This document shows, piece by piece, positions 54,979 through 64,000 of a DNA stretch of 64,000 nucleotides (positions within the stretch are counted from its first letter, which is position 1; each line of letters begins with the position of its first letter). The position numbers and the translations under genes were made by a program. Source of the DNA: Rhodospirillum centenum SW. Lineage in GTDB: Bacteria; Pseudomonadota; Alphaproteobacteria; Azospirillales; Azospirillaceae. Below the pieces are notes generated by a model, which worked only from the letters and a program-made list of their open reading frames with translations, was not told where the DNA came from and made no database searches. The stretch lies in contig NC_011420.2 in the NCBI RefSeq assembly GCF_000016185.1, forward strand, positions 2,190,501 to 2,254,500, read 5' to 3'.

Positions 54979-55513
54979 GAACGGCCGCCCGGTCCCCGAC
55001 CGCTGGACCTTCGTCCCGGACGGCGTGCCCCTGCCCCTCGACGGGCCGGTGATCGTCACCCTGTCCCGGCTGCGGCGGGAAGCGGAGGACCTGCGGGGAA
55101 GGCCCCCCGGTGTCCTGCCCCCCGATGTTCGGCCCCCCAGTGCCCGGTTCCTCGGTGTGAAGCTGACCAGTGCCGAACTGGCGCCGGAGGTGGCGGAGTT
55201 CCTGGACCTCCTGTCCCTGGTCGCGGTCGAGTTCCCGAAGTTCCGCGACGGCCGCGGCTTCTCCACGGCGCGGGAGCTGCGCGAACGCTACGGCTTCCGG
55301 GGCGAGATCCGGGCCGTCGGGCACACCCTGCCCGACCAGTACCGCTTCCTGCTGCGCTGCGGCTTCGACACGGTGGAGATGCCCGACGACCGCGATCCCG
55401 CCGCCTGGGCCGCGGCGCTGGAGGGCATCGGCATCGCCTACCAGCCGGCCATGGACGCGGCCGCCCCGGTTTCCCTGCTGCGCCGCCGGCTGGCGGCGGG
55501 AGGTGGAGCGTGA
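54965..55513 (+). CDS. DUF934 protein of the cys operon
   Basis: 182-residue DUF934 protein, standard neighbour of cysI and cysH in proteobacteria. Conserved parts: VAVEFPKFRDGRGFSTAREL, RYGFRGEIRAVGHTLPDQYR and FLLRCGFDTVEMPDD. Residues about 46-65 are a five-residue repeat (GRPPG-VLPPD-VRPPS-ARFLG) from a 15-bp tandem array, probably a loop. Start ATG 54965 follows AAGGAGG and overlaps the cysI end by 14 bp. Function unproven. Confidence 0.88.
   Translation: MALLENGRPVPDRWTFVPDGVPLPLDGPVIVTLSRLRREAEDLRGRPPGVLPPDVRPPSARFLGVKLTSAELAPEVAEFLDLLSLVAVEFPKFRDGRGFSTARELRERYGFRGEIRAVGHTLPDQYRFLLRCGFDTVEMPDDRDPAAWAAALEGIGIAYQPAMDAAAPVSLLRRRLAAGGGA
55101..55160. repeat. Four 15-bp tandem units inside the DUF934 gene
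   Basis: Units at 55101-55115, 55116-55130, 55131-55145 and the more diverged 55146-55160. They preserve frame and give a period-five amino acid repeat. Confidence 0.75.
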
Positions 55514-56235
55514 CCCAGGCCCAGACGGAAGACCGGACCGACCCGGTGGCGCACGCCGCCGACCTCGCCGCCCGCTACGGGCACCTGCACGGGGCCGAAC
55601 TGCTGCGCCCGCTGCTGACCGGGGACCTCAAGGGCCGGATCGCGCTCGTCTCCTCCTTCGGGACGGAGAGCGCGGTGCTGCTCCACATGGTGGCGGAGAT
55701 CGACCCGGGCGTGCCGGTGATCTTCATCGACACCGGCAAGCTGTTCGGAGAGACGCTGCGCTACCGCGACCGGCTGGTGGCCCTGCTGGGCCTGACGGAC
55801 CTGCGCAGCCCCGGCCCCGACCCGGCGGAAGAGGCGCGCGAGGACGCCGACGGCGGCCTCTGGCGGCGCGATGCCGGCGCCTGCTGCGCCCTGCGCAAGG
55901 TGCGGCCGCTGGGGCGGGCGCTCGCCCCGTTCGACGCCTGGATCACGGGGCGCAAGCGCTTCCAGGCGGCGACGCGGGCCGTGCTGCCGGCGGTCGAGGC
56001 GGCGGACGGGCGGATCAAGGTGAACCCGCTGGCCGGCTGGTCGCGGCAGGACCTGACCGCCTACCTGGACCGGCACGGCCTGCCGCGCCACCCGCTGGAG
56101 GCGGACGGCTTCCTGTCCATCGGCTGCATGCCCTGCACCGACCGGGTGGCGCCGGGCGAGGACATCCGCGCCGGGCGCTGGCGCGGCCAGGGCAAGACGG
56201 AGTGCGGCATCCACCGGCCCGCCCCCGCCGGCTGA
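55510..56235 (+). CDS. cysH: Assimilatory adenylylsulfate (APS) reductase, CysH family
   Basis: 241-residue thioredoxin-dependent reductase giving sulfite. The PAPS-reductase fold shows IALVSSFGTESAVLLHM and VIFIDTGKLFGET. The 4Fe-4S cysteines that mark APS-specific enzymes are present: CC in DAGACCALRK and CxxC in SIGCMPCTDR. The catalytic Cys is in KTECGIH. GTG start overlaps the DUF934 stop (GTGA) after GGAGGTGGAGC. Confidence 0.93.
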   Translation: MTQAQTEDRTDPVAHAADLAARYGHLHGAELLRPLLTGDLKGRIALVSSFGTESAVLLHMVAEIDPGVPVIFIDTGKLFGETLRYRDRLVALLGLTDLRSPGPDPAEEAREDADGGLWRRDAGACCALRKVRPLGRALAPFDAWITGRKRFQAATRAVLPAVEAADGRIKVNPLAGWSRQDLTAYLDRHGLPRHPLEADGFLSIGCMPCTDRVAPGEDIRAGRWRGQGKTECGIHRPAPAG

Positions 56236-56316
56236 ACGGAGCAAGGGCTGAACGGGACGACGCGCGCAGGAACCAGGTCCCGGCCACGGGACCCCGAGGG
56301 AAGGTCCGGAAGCATC

Positions 56317-57315
56317 ATGACGCCGAAGGGGTTGGATACCGTGTTGGACAGGGTTGACGGGCCGGGCGCAGCGCAGCCGGACGGCCCGCCGGGGGGCGTC
56401 CCGCTGCCGGAAGCGGCCGGCCTGACCCATCTGGAACGGCTGGAGGCCGAGAGCATCCACATCCTGCGCGAGGTCGTGGCCGAGGCGGAGAACCCGGTGA
56501 TGCTCTATTCCATCGGCAAGGACAGCGCCGTCATGCTGCACCTGGCGATGAAGGCGTTCTACCCGGCGAAGCCGCCCTTTCCGCTGCTGCATGTGGACAC
56601 GACCTGGAAGTTCCGGGAGATGATCGCCTTCCGCGACGCCACGGCCCGCCGGCTGGGGCTGGACCTGCTGGTCCACACCAACCCGGAGGGGCTGGCGCGC
56701 GGCATCGGCCCGGTCAGCCACGGGTCCGCCCTGCACACCCAGGTGATGAAGACCGAGGCCTTGAAGCAGGCGCTGGACCGCCACGGCTTCGACGCCGCCT
56801 TCGGCGGGGCCCGGCGGGACGAGGAGAAGAGCCGGGCCAAGGAACGCGTCTTCAGCTTCCGCACGGCCCGGCACGCCTGGGACCCGAAGCGGCAGCGGCC
56901 GGAGATCTGGAACCTCTACAACGCGCGCCGGCACAAGGGGGAGAGCCTCCGCGTCTTCCCCCTGTCCAACTGGACCGAACTGGACATCTGGCAGTACATC
57001 CAGCGCGAGGGCATCCCCCTGCCCTCGCTCTACTTCGCGGCCGAGCGGCCGGTCGTGCGGCGCGACGGGGCGCTGATCATGGTGGACGACGATCGCCTGC
57101 CGCTGGCGCCCGGCGAGGTGCCGGAACTGCGCCGGGTCCGCTTCCGCACCCTGGGCTGCTATCCCCTGACCGGCGCCATCGAGAGCGACGCCGATACCCT
57201 GCCCGCCGTGATCCGGGAGATGCTGCTGACCCGCAGCTCCGAACGCCAGGGCCGCGTCATCGACAGGGACTCCAGCTCCTCCATGGAGCAGAAGAAGCGC
57301 GAGGGCTATTTCTGA
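56317..57315 (+). CDS. cysD: Sulfate adenylyltransferase subunit 2 (CysD)
   Basis: 332-residue ATP sulfurylase catalytic subunit. PP-loop motif [67 protein letters not shown] and the C-terminal [15 protein letters not shown]. The N-terminus has about 20 extra residues before the conserved start. The stop overlaps the cysNC ATG. Confidence 0.95.
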   Translation: MTPKGLDTVLDRVDGPGAAQPDGPPGGVPLPEAAGLTHLERLEAESIHILREVVAEAENPVMLYSIGKDSAVMLHLAMKAFYPAKPPFPLLHVDTTWKFREMIAFRDATARRLGLDLLVHTNPEGLARGIGPVSHGSALHTQVMKTEALKQALDRHGFDAAFGGARRDEEKSRAKERVFSFRTARHAWDPKRQRPEIWNLYNARRHKGESLRVFPLSNWTELDIWQYIQREGIPLPSLYFAAERPVVRRDGALIMVDDDRLPLAPGEVPELRRVRFRTLGCYPLTGAIESDADTLPAVIREMLLTRSSERQGRVIDRDSSSSMEQKKREGYF

Positions 57316-59282
57316 TGGCGCCGGACCTGACCCTTTCCGTCCGGCCGGCAGCCGGACGCGAGCCGATCGCCGACGATATCGGCCAGTATCTGGAGGCGCA
57401 CCGGACCAAGGACCTGCTGCGCTTCATCACCTGCGGCAGCGTGGACGACGGCAAGAGCACGCTGATCGGCCGGCTGCTCTATGAATCGAAGTCGCTGTTC
57501 GAAGACCAGATCGCCGCCCTGGAGGCGGACAGCCGCCGGCTGGGCACCCAGGACGGGGCGCTGGACTTCGCGCTGCTGGTGGACGGGCTGGCGGCGGAGC
57601 GGGAACAGGGCATCACCATCGACGTGGCCTACCGCTTCTTCGCCACGGAGCACCGCAAGTTCATCGTGGCCGACACGCCGGGCCACGAGCAGTACACCCG
57701 CAACATGATCACCGGCGCCTCCACCGCCGATGTCGCCGTCATCCTGGTGGACGCGCGCAAGGGCATCCTGACCCAGACCCGCCGGCACAGCTTCCTGGTC
57801 TCCCTGATCGGCATCCGGCAGGTGGTGCTGGCGGTCAACAAGATGGACCTGGTCGGCTGGTCGCAGGCGGCGTTCGAGCGGATCGTCGCCGAGTACCGGG
57901 AATTCGCGGCCCCGCTGGGCTTTTCCACCATCCTGCCGATCCCGCTGTCGGCACTGGCCGGCGACAACGTGGTGGAGGCCAGCGCCCGCATGCCCTGGTA
58001 CGGCGGCGCGAGCCTGCTGCGGACGCTGGAGACGCTCCCGGCCGCCGGGGCGGGGATCGCGGAATACGCCCCCTTCCGCCTGCCGGTGCAGTGGGTCTCC
58101 CGCCCGCATGCGGATTTCCGCGGCTTCGCCGGGCTGGTGGCGTCGGGCACGGTGCGGCCGGGCGATCCGGTCGCCGTCTACCCGTCCGGCCGACGCAGCC
58201 GGGTGGCGCGCATCGTCACCGCGGACGGCGACCGGGAGCAGGCTGTGGCCGGCCAGTCCGTCACCCTGACCCTGACGGACGAGATCGACGTCAGCCGCGG
58301 CGACCTGCTGGCCCCGCCGGACGATCCGCCGGGCGTGGCCGACCGCTTCGAGGCGACGCTCGTCTGGATGGCGGAGGAGGCGCTGGCGCCCGGCCGTCCC
58401 TACCTGCTGAAGCTCGGCACCCGCACCGTGACCGCCACGGTGGACACCATCCGGCACGGCATCGACGTGAACAGCGGCACCCTGCGCCCGGCCGCCACGC
58501 TGGAGCTGAACGGCATCGGCCTGTGCGAGCTGTCGCTCGACCAGCCGGTCGCCTTCGACCCCTATACGCGCAACCGCACCACCGGCGGCTTCATCCTGAT
58601 CGACCGCTTCAGCAACGACACGGTGGGGGTGGGCCTGCTGCGCGCGCCGCTGGGCCGGACGGCGCATGTCCGCTGGCAGGCGCACGACGTCACCCGCGAG
58701 GGCCGCGCCGCGCTGAAGGGCCAGCGGCCCTGCGTGCTCTGGTTCACCGGCCTGTCGGGCGCGGGCAAGTCCACCATCGCCAATCTGGTGGAGAAGAAGC
58801 TGCATGCCGACGGCCGCCACACCTTCCTGCTGGACGGCGACAATCTGCGCCACGGCCTGACCCGCGACCTGGGCTTCGGCGCCGCCGACCGGACGGAGAA
58901 CATCCGCCGCGTGGCGGAGGTGGCGAAGCTGATGGCCGATGCGGGCCTGATCGTGCTGGTCTCGCTGATCTCCCCCTTCCGGGCCGACCGGCGGATGGCG
59001 CGGGACCTGCTGCCGCCGGGCGGCTTCCTGGAGGTGTTCGTGGATACGCCGCTGGAGGTGGCGGAAGGCCGCGACGTGAAGGGCCTGTACCGCCGCGCAC
59101 GCCGCGGCGAGATCGCGCAGTTCACCGGCATCGACAGCCCCTACGAAGCGCCCGAGACCCCCGACATCCGGATCGACACGCTGGCCCTGTCGCCCGAGGA
59201 GGCGGCGCTGGAGATCGTCCGCCGGCTGGACCGCCTGGGCGTGACGGGCGAGGACCCGCTGACCGACGGTGCTGCCATCTGA
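57315..59282 (+). CDS. cysNC: Bifunctional sulfate adenylyltransferase GTPase / APS kinase (CysNC)
   Basis: 655-residue fusion. N-terminal translation-factor-like GTPase (residues about 20-450): P-loop [30 protein letters not shown] and [12 protein letters not shown]-terminal APS kinase (about 470-645): [38 protein letters not shown] and [11 protein letters not shown]. The GTPase drives CysD; the kinase makes PAPS from APS. The ATG overlaps the cysD stop by one base (TGATG). Last gene of the cys operon. Confidence 0.96.
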   Translation: MAPDLTLSVRPAAGREPIADDIGQYLEAHRTKDLLRFITCGSVDDGKSTLIGRLLYESKSLFEDQIAALEADSRRLGTQDGALDFALLVDGLAAEREQGITIDVAYRFFATEHRKFIVADTPGHEQYTRNMITGASTADVAVILVDARKGILTQTRRHSFLVSLIGIRQVVLAVNKMDLVGWSQAAFERIVAEYREFAAPLGFSTILPIPLSALAGDNVVEASARMPWYGGASLLRTLETLPAAGAGIAEYAPFRLPVQWVSRPHADFRGFAGLVASGTVRPGDPVAVYPSGRRSRVARIVTADGDREQAVAGQSVTLTLTDEIDVSRGDLLAPPDDPPGVADRFEATLVWMAEEALAPGRPYLLKLGTRTVTATVDTIRHGIDVNSGTLRPAATLELNGIGLCELSLDQPVAFDPYTRNRTTGGFILIDRFSNDTVGVGLLRAPLGRTAHVRWQAHDVTREGRAALKGQRPCVLWFTGLSGAGKSTIANLVEKKLHADGRHTFLLDGDNLRHGLTRDLGFGAADRTENIRRVAEVAKLMADAGLIVLVSLISPFRADRRMARDLLPPGGFLEVFVDTPLEVAEGRDVKGLYRRARRGEIAQFTGIDSPYEAPETPDIRIDTLALSPEEAALEIVRRLDRLGVTGEDPLTDGAAI

Positions 59283-59386
59283 CGTCCAGGTCGCCCGCTG
59301 GCCAGGCCGCCCGCTGGACGGACGGGCAGCGTAGCTGTTCCCGTTGCGCCGCTGACCGGAACCCTCTTACAGTTGTCCGCAAAACC

Positions 59387-59404
59387 GGCCCGACCAATCG
59401 GGCC
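59387..59404 (+). other. Short hairpin before the PAS gene
   Basis: Perfect GGCCCGA-CCAA-TCGGGCC (59387-59404) in the 169-bp gap after cysNC, without a T-run. It is either a weak cys operon terminator or part of the next leader. Confidence 0.4.
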
Positions 59405-59451
59405 CTGGGGGAACCGCCGGTATCGCGCGCCGGTGCAGGAGAACTGTCTGA

Positions 59452-59931
59452 ATGAACTTCGATCCGGCGAGCCTGACCGACAGCCGAATTCACCAGGCCT
59501 TCACGTATTGGGACTCGCTCCGGAATGGCCGGGAAATTCCGGCAAGAGCGGATATTGATCCCTCTGAAATAATCAGAATACTGCCCTTCGTGCTGCTTGT
59601 GGACGTTTGCTACGACCCGATGGATTTCCGCATCCGGCTTGCCGGGACCGACATCGTTGAACGGTTCGGACAGGAGATCACAGGTTGCAGACTTCAGGAT
59701 ATCGACCTCGACGGCAAGCACGAACAGGTCTTCCGCGAATACTGCCTGACGGTGGAGCAGCGCCAGCCGCTGCTGTTCACGGAGGAATTCCGCCGCCATG
59801 ACGGCAAGTACATGAACTATGTGAGGTTGCTCTGCCCCCTGTCGCGGAACGGCGACCGGATCGACATGCTGTTCGGGGTCCAGGTGCCGCAGCCGGGCCT
59901 CCCGGATACGCGGACGCCGGCCGCCCCCTGA
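59452..59931 (+). CDS. PAS-domain protein (PAS_5 type)
   Basis: 159-residue stand-alone PAS protein of the kind common in Rhodospirillales: an N-terminal helical cap (HQAFTYWDSLRNGREIPARA), DIDPSEIIRILPFVLLVDVC, FRIRLAGTDIVERFGQEITG, then LLCPLSRNGDRIDMLFG. No output domain, so it probably modulates a partner or is a free sensor. A CAGGAGAA RBS is 9 nt upstream. Codon use in 59540-59660 is a little more AT-rich than neighbours. Confidence 0.82.
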   Translation: MNFDPASLTDSRIHQAFTYWDSLRNGREIPARADIDPSEIIRILPFVLLVDVCYDPMDFRIRLAGTDIVERFGQEITGCRLQDIDLDGKHEQVFREYCLTVEQRQPLLFTEEFRRHDGKYMNYVRLLCPLSRNGDRIDMLFGVQVPQPGLPDTRTPAAP

Positions 59932-60085
59932 GCCCGGCGGCGGCGCGGTCCGCGCCGGGCAGCCCGGACCCGGCTGCGCCGGCGATGCTGCACATGCACG
60001 ACGGGCTGCAAAGGCCCGATAAAACGTGTAAGCATGGGGTTCTGGAATGGCCGTCCCCTGGTGACGGCGCACTACGTGGTCCAAG

Positions 60086-61540
60086 ATGGCCGTTCTCGAC
60101 GTCAGGCCGATCCTCTATGTGATCGGTTACCTTCTCATCGTCCTTGCCGGCGCCATGCTGGTTCCCATGTCGGCGGACCTCGCCGCGGGCAGCCCCGACT
60201 GGCAGGTCTTCGCCGTCTCGGGCGCGCTGACCCTGTTCTTCGCGGTCCTGCTGGTGCTGACCAACCGCACCCACGGGATCAGCCTGAACCTGCGGCAGAC
60301 CTTCGTCCTGACCAGTCTGGCCTGGATCATCGTCTGCCTGTTCTCCTCGCTGCCCTTCATGCTGTCGTCGCTGCGGCTGGGCTTCGCCGATGCCTTCTTC
60401 GAGGCCATGTCGGGCCTGACGACGACGGGATCGACGGTGATCACGGGGCTGGGCGACCTGCCGCCGGGGATCCTGCTGTGGCGGGCGCTGCTGCAATGGC
60501 TGGGCGGCATCGGCATCGTCGGCATGGGCATCGTCATCCTGCCGTTCCTGCGCGTCGGCGGCATGCAGCTCTTCCGCTCCGAATCCTCGGACAAGTCGGA
60601 CAAGGTGGTGCCGCGGGCCAGCGATCTGGCGCTCGCCTTCTGCTGGATCTATCTGGCCCTCACCTGCATCTGCACCGCCGCCCTGATGGTCTCGGGGATG
60701 GATGCCTTCGATTCCATCTGCCACGCCATGGCCGCGCTCTCGACCGGGGGCTTCTCGACCGAGGATGCCAGCGTCGGCTACTGGCGCGAACCGGCGATCC
60801 ACTGGACGCTGATCGTTTTCATGATCCTGGGGTCCCTGCCCTTCGTCCGCTATGTCAGCCTTGTCCGCGGCGATGCCCGTCCGCTGCTGCGGGACACGCA
60901 GGTGCGCGCCTTCCTGGGGCTGCTGGCGGTCTCCTCGCTGGGCCTCGCCCTCTATCTCGGGATCGTCCAGCACATGCCGGCCGAGGAGGCGCTGCGTCAG
61001 GCCACCTTCAACGTCGTCTCGGTGGTGACGACGACGGGGTTCGCCTCGGCGGACTACACGCTCTGGGGCTCGCCGGCGGTGGCGCTGTTCTTCGTGCTGC
61101 TGTTCACCGGCGGCTGCACCGGATCGACGGCGGGCGGCGTGAAGATCATGCGCTTCGAGATCCTGTGGCTGACCCTGTGGGCCCAGATGACCCGCCTGAT
61201 CAGCCCGAACCGGGTGATCCCGCTCTCCTACAACGGCAAGCCGGTGGACAGCGACATCATCCTGTCGGTGATGAGCTTCATCTCCATCTACATCGGCACG
61301 ATGTTCGTGTTCACCCAGCTCCTGGCGGCCACCGGGCTGGACCTTGTCACCTCGGTCACGGGCGTGGCCCAGGCGCTGGGCAATATCGGCCCCGGCCTGG
61401 GCACCATCATCGGCCCGGCGGGCAACTTCAAGCCGCTGGAGGACGAGGCCAAGTGGATCCTGTCGCTCGCCATGCTGATGGGCCGGCTGGAGCTGTTCAC
61501 CCTGCTGGTGATGCTGAGCCCGTCCTTCTGGCGCACCTGA
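60086..61540 (+). CDS. trkH: TrkH-family potassium uptake protein
   Basis: 484-residue K+ translocating subunit in the inner membrane with about ten hydrophobic helices. The four selectivity-loop regions are visible: SGLTTTGSTV, AALSTGGFST, SVVTTTGFAS and ALGNIGPGLG. Also the inter-loop GGCTGSTAGGVKI. The NAD-binding partner TrkA is not encoded nearby. Confidence 0.94.
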   Translation: MAVLDVRPILYVIGYLLIVLAGAMLVPMSADLAAGSPDWQVFAVSGALTLFFAVLLVLTNRTHGISLNLRQTFVLTSLAWIIVCLFSSLPFMLSSLRLGFADAFFEAMSGLTTTGSTVITGLGDLPPGILLWRALLQWLGGIGIVGMGIVILPFLRVGGMQLFRSESSDKSDKVVPRASDLALAFCWIYLALTCICTAALMVSGMDAFDSICHAMAALSTGGFSTEDASVGYWREPAIHWTLIVFMILGSLPFVRYVSLVRGDARPLLRDTQVRAFLGLLAVSSLGLALYLGIVQHMPAEEALRQATFNVVSVVTTTGFASADYTLWGSPAVALFFVLLFTGGCTGSTAGGVKIMRFEILWLTLWAQMTRLISPNRVIPLSYNGKPVDSDIILSVMSFISIYIGTMFVFTQLLAATGLDLVTSVTGVAQALGNIGPGLGTIIGPAGNFKPLEDEAKWILSLAMLMGRLELFTLLVMLSPSFWRT

Positions 61541-61714
61541 TTCCGGCCCGACCGGCCCGCGGTCGGGGGCAAGCGGCCCCATCGGCCTGTGCCAAAAAGG
61601 GTCTTGAACTGGTCCTCCCGACCGCGCAGGTTCGAGCCTCCGCGCCGGGGGCCCCGACCCTGGTCATCTGTCCCGGGCGCATCCGATACACTATGTAATG
61701 GGCAGGGAATCCTG

Positions 61715-63907
61715 ATGAGGAAAGCGCTCGTGAACGGCATCAGCGTGGTCGCCCTGATGGCGGCCTTCGGCGGGGCGGGGGCGATGGTCCTGGCGGCGGC
61801 ACCGGCCGCGGCGGCGACCCAGACCAAGGGAACCGAGAAGGCCGGGACGAACCCCTTCTTCACCGAGTGGAAGACGCCGTTCGGCATCCCGCCGTTCGAC
61901 AAGATCAAGCCGGAGCACTTCACCCCCGCCTTCGAGCGCGGGATGGAGCAGCACAAGGCCGAGATCAAGGCGATCGCCGAGAACCCGGAGAAGCCGACCT
62001 TCGCCAACACCTTCGAGGCGATGGAGCGCAGCGGCGTTCTGCTGACCGATGTCGCCAACGTCTTCTTCAACCTGTCCTCGTCGAACACGAACGACGAACT
62101 GGAGAAGATCCAGCTTGAGCTGGCGCCGGTGCTGGCGAAGCACAACAGCGAAATCTCGCTGAACCCGAAGCTGTTCGCCCGCATCGACGCGATCTACCAG
62201 AAGCGCGACTCCCTGAACCTGACGGCGGAGCAGAAGCGGCTGGTGGAGCGCATCCACCTGAACTTCGTGCGCGCCGGCGCCCAGCTTCCGGAGGAGAAGA
62301 AGCAGCGTCTGGCCGCGATCACCCAGAAGCTGGCCACCCTCTCCACCCAGTTCAGCCAGAACGTGCTGGCCGACGAGAAGTCGTTCAAGCTGGAACTGGA
62401 CGGCGAGCGCGACCTTGCCGGCCTGCCGGAGTTCGTGCGTCAGGCCGCAGCCCAGGCGGCGGCCGACCGGGGCATGCCGGGCAAGTACGTCGTCACCCTG
62501 TCGCGCTCCTCGATCGAGCCGTTCCTCACCTTCTCCGACCGCCGCGACCTGCGCGAGAAGGCCTTCAAGGCCTGGATCTCCCGCGGCGACAACGGCGACG
62601 AGCATGACAACAAGGGCCTGATCAAGGAGATCGTCCAGCTCCGCATCGAGCGGGCGAACCTGATGGGCTATCCCACCTTCGCGGACTACAAGCTGGCCGA
62701 TACCATGGCGAAGACGCCGGCCGCCGCGGAGGAGCTGCTGCTGAAGGTGTGGGAGCCGGCCAAGGCCCGCGCCGCGCAGGAGCGCGACATGCTGCAGGAG
62801 ATGGCCCGCCAGGAAGGCCAGAACATCGAGATCCAGCCCTGGGACTGGCGCTACTACGCCGAGAAGGTCCGCAAGGCCAAGTTCGACCTGGACGAGTCGG
62901 AAGTGAAGCCGTACTTCCAGCTCGACAAGATGGTCGAGGCGATGTTCTACACCGCCAACCAGCTCTTCGGCGTGACCTTCACCGAGCTGAAGGACGTCCC
63001 GCTCTACAGCCCGGATGTCCGCGCCTACGAGGTGAAGGACAAGAACGGCAAGCATGTCGCCGTCTTCCTGTCCGACAATTTCGCGCGCCCGTCCAAGCGC
63101 AGCGGCGCCTGGATGTCCAGCTACCGCGACCAGGAGAAGCTGCGCGGCGACATCCGTCCGATCGTCGTCAACAACAACAACTTCAACAAGGGTGCACCCG
63201 GCGCGCCGGTGCTGCTGTCCTTCGACGACGCCAACACGCTGTTCCACGAGTTCGGCCACGGCCTGCACGGCATGCTGTCCGACGTGACCTACCCGTACCT
63301 CTCGGGCACCAGCGTGTTGCGCGATTTCGTGGAGTTCCCCAGCCAGGTGCTTGAGCACTGGGTGGAGCAGCCGGAAATCCTGCAGAAGTTCGCCGTCCAC
63401 TACCAGACCGGCAAGCCGATCCCGAAGGAACTGCTGGACAAGATCCTGGCCGCGCGCAACTTCAACCAGGGATTCGCCACGGTCGAATACCTGGCCTCGG
63501 CGCTGGTGGACCTGGAGTTCCATGCCCTGAAGGACGCCAAGGACCTGGATGTTTCCAGGTTCGAGGCCGACACGCTGAAGAAGCTCGGCATGCCGAAGGA
63601 GATCGTGATGCGGCACCGCTCGCCGGCCTTCAGCCACGTCTTCTCCGGCGATGGCTACTCGGCCGGCTACTACAGCTACATGTGGGCCGAGGTGCTGGAC
63701 GCGGACGGCTTCGACGCCTTCAAGGAGAAGGGCAACATCTTCGACCCCGAACTGTCGAAGAAGCTGTACGACAACGTCTTCAGCGCCGGCGGCACCAAGG
63801 AGCCGATGGACGCCTACATCAACTTCCGCGGCCGGGAGCCGAAGGTGGACGCGCTGCTGCGCAACCGCGGCCTGACCCCGCCGGAGCCGAATGCCGGCGT
63901 GAACTGA
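61715..63907 (+). CDS. Secreted M3-family metallopeptidase (peptidyl-dipeptidase Dcp-like)
   Basis: 730-residue M3A peptidase. Signal peptide ISVVALMAAFGGAGAMVLAA with cleavage near AAAATQ, so it is periplasmic. Family start NPFFTEWKTPFGIPPFDKIK, zinc site LFHEFGHGLHGMLS near residue 508, further Glu ligand in VEFPSQVLEHWVE, and substrate-binding SGDGYSAGYYSYMWAEVL near the end. Start at 61715 is preceded by GGCAGGGAA; the upstream in-frame ATG would bury the signal peptide. Followed by a terminator. Confidence 0.93.
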   Translation: MRKALVNGISVVALMAAFGGAGAMVLAAAPAAAATQTKGTEKAGTNPFFTEWKTPFGIPPFDKIKPEHFTPAFERGMEQHKAEIKAIAENPEKPTFANTFEAMERSGVLLTDVANVFFNLSSSNTNDELEKIQLELAPVLAKHNSEISLNPKLFARIDAIYQKRDSLNLTAEQKRLVERIHLNFVRAGAQLPEEKKQRLAAITQKLATLSTQFSQNVLADEKSFKLELDGERDLAGLPEFVRQAAAQAAADRGMPGKYVVTLSRSSIEPFLTFSDRRDLREKAFKAWISRGDNGDEHDNKGLIKEIVQLRIERANLMGYPTFADYKLADTMAKTPAAAEELLLKVWEPAKARAAQERDMLQEMARQEGQNIEIQPWDWRYYAEKVRKAKFDLDESEVKPYFQLDKMVEAMFYTANQLFGVTFTELKDVPLYSPDVRAYEVKDKNGKHVAVFLSDNFARPSKRSGAWMSSYRDQEKLRGDIRPIVVNNNNFNKGAPGAPVLLSFDDANTLFHEFGHGLHGMLSDVTYPYLSGTSVLRDFVEFPSQVLEHWVEQPEILQKFAVHYQTGKPIPKELLDKILAARNFNQGFATVEYLASALVDLEFHALKDAKDLDVSRFEADTLKKLGMPKEIVMRHRSPAFSHVFSGDGYSAGYYSYMWAEVLDADGFDAFKEKGNIFDPELSKKLYDNVFSAGGTKEPMDAYINFRGREPKVDALLRNRGLTPPEPNAGVN

Positions 63908-63951
63908 GGCACAAGCCCGGCCCCGTCCCGCGGGGCCGGTCTTCCCGGGCG

Positions 63952-63979
63952 AAGGCGCGGTCGGCAACGGCCGCGCCTT
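63952..63979 (+). terminator. Intrinsic terminator after the M3 peptidase gene
   Basis: 12-bp stem AAGGCGCGGTCG / CGGCCGCGCCTT with one G-T wobble and a GCAA tetraloop, then TCGTCTGTCTG. A second GC-rich hairpin (63917-63939) lies just before it. Confidence 0.75.
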
Positions 63980-64000
63980 TCGTCTGTCTGCGGCCCTTTC

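Noticed and set aside
1-64000. CRISPR arrays, transposases, phage genes, tRNA or rRNA genes
   Set aside because: No regularly spaced direct repeats with spacers, no DDE or recombinase motifs and no cloverleaf sequences were seen on either strand by reading; short tandem repeats are too short and adjacent.

Overview
The window is one contiguous piece of a high-GC alphaproteobacterial chromosome. Gene content and protein style fit the Rhodospirillales/Azospirillaceae, and the left end closely resembles the cyst-controlling Che3 cluster described in Rhodospirillum (Rhodocista) centenum. That species assignment is inferred from gene order and domain content; no database search was run. I see no insertion sequence, prophage, CRISPR array, tRNA or rRNA, so this reads as core chromosome with some lineage-specific modules.

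Left end (1-9900, minus strand): a compact chemosensory operon transcribed cheY3-cheW3a-cheR3-cheW3b-mcp3-cheA3-cheB3-cheS3. Five of its seven gene junctions are 4-nt ATGA start/stop overlaps. CheA3 is a CheA-receiver hybrid. CheS3 is an HWE-type histidine kinase with two N-terminal receivers, the second degenerate, and it runs off the window edge. 9900-14800 (minus): a UbiB/ABC1 kinase-like protein, pyruvate kinase, glycerate 2-kinase and a cysteine-rich lipoprotein. 14979-20155 (plus): an N-formylglutamate amidohydrolase-like protein, a DUF1244 protein, a 68-residue protein, GapR, a long acyl-CoA dehydrogenase and a Rieske oxygenase. 20275-24061: a small ORF, oligoendopeptidase F, an orphan receiver protein and a Crp/Fnr regulator.

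24058-28948 (minus): glycolate oxidase genes glcD-glcE-DUF393-glcF, and rpmJ with a readable promoter and terminator. 29188-35594: a DegP-type periplasmic protease, two methyltransferases, a sigma-54 response regulator overlapping an Hpt gene (a LuxO/LuxU-like arrangement), and a double cold-shock-domain protein. 36047-40319 (plus): gamma-glutamyltransferase, a CheZ-type phosphatase with two CheY-binding-like tail motifs, and a pentapeptide-repeat protein. 40341-43341 (minus): a class I glutamine amidotransferase next to an amidoligase and an alpha/beta hydrolase (a candidate uncharacterised amide-chemistry module), then a DUF4383 membrane protein. 43465-47452 (minus): stress genes, namely an RpoH-type sigma factor, a pseudo-receiver, Ohr and catalase. 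47809-49770: a PAS-containing chemoreceptor.

50340-59282: ferredoxin-NADP reductase divergent from a full assimilatory sulfate reduction operon, cysG-DUF2849-cysI-DUF934-cysH-cysD-cysNC. The right end carries a PAS protein, a TrkH potassium transporter and a secreted M3 peptidase with a terminator.

Genome style: strong G/C third-position bias creates long antisense shadow ORFs. Several short tandem duplications (15, 9 or 17 bp period) lie within genes or at gene borders and look like replication-slippage scars.
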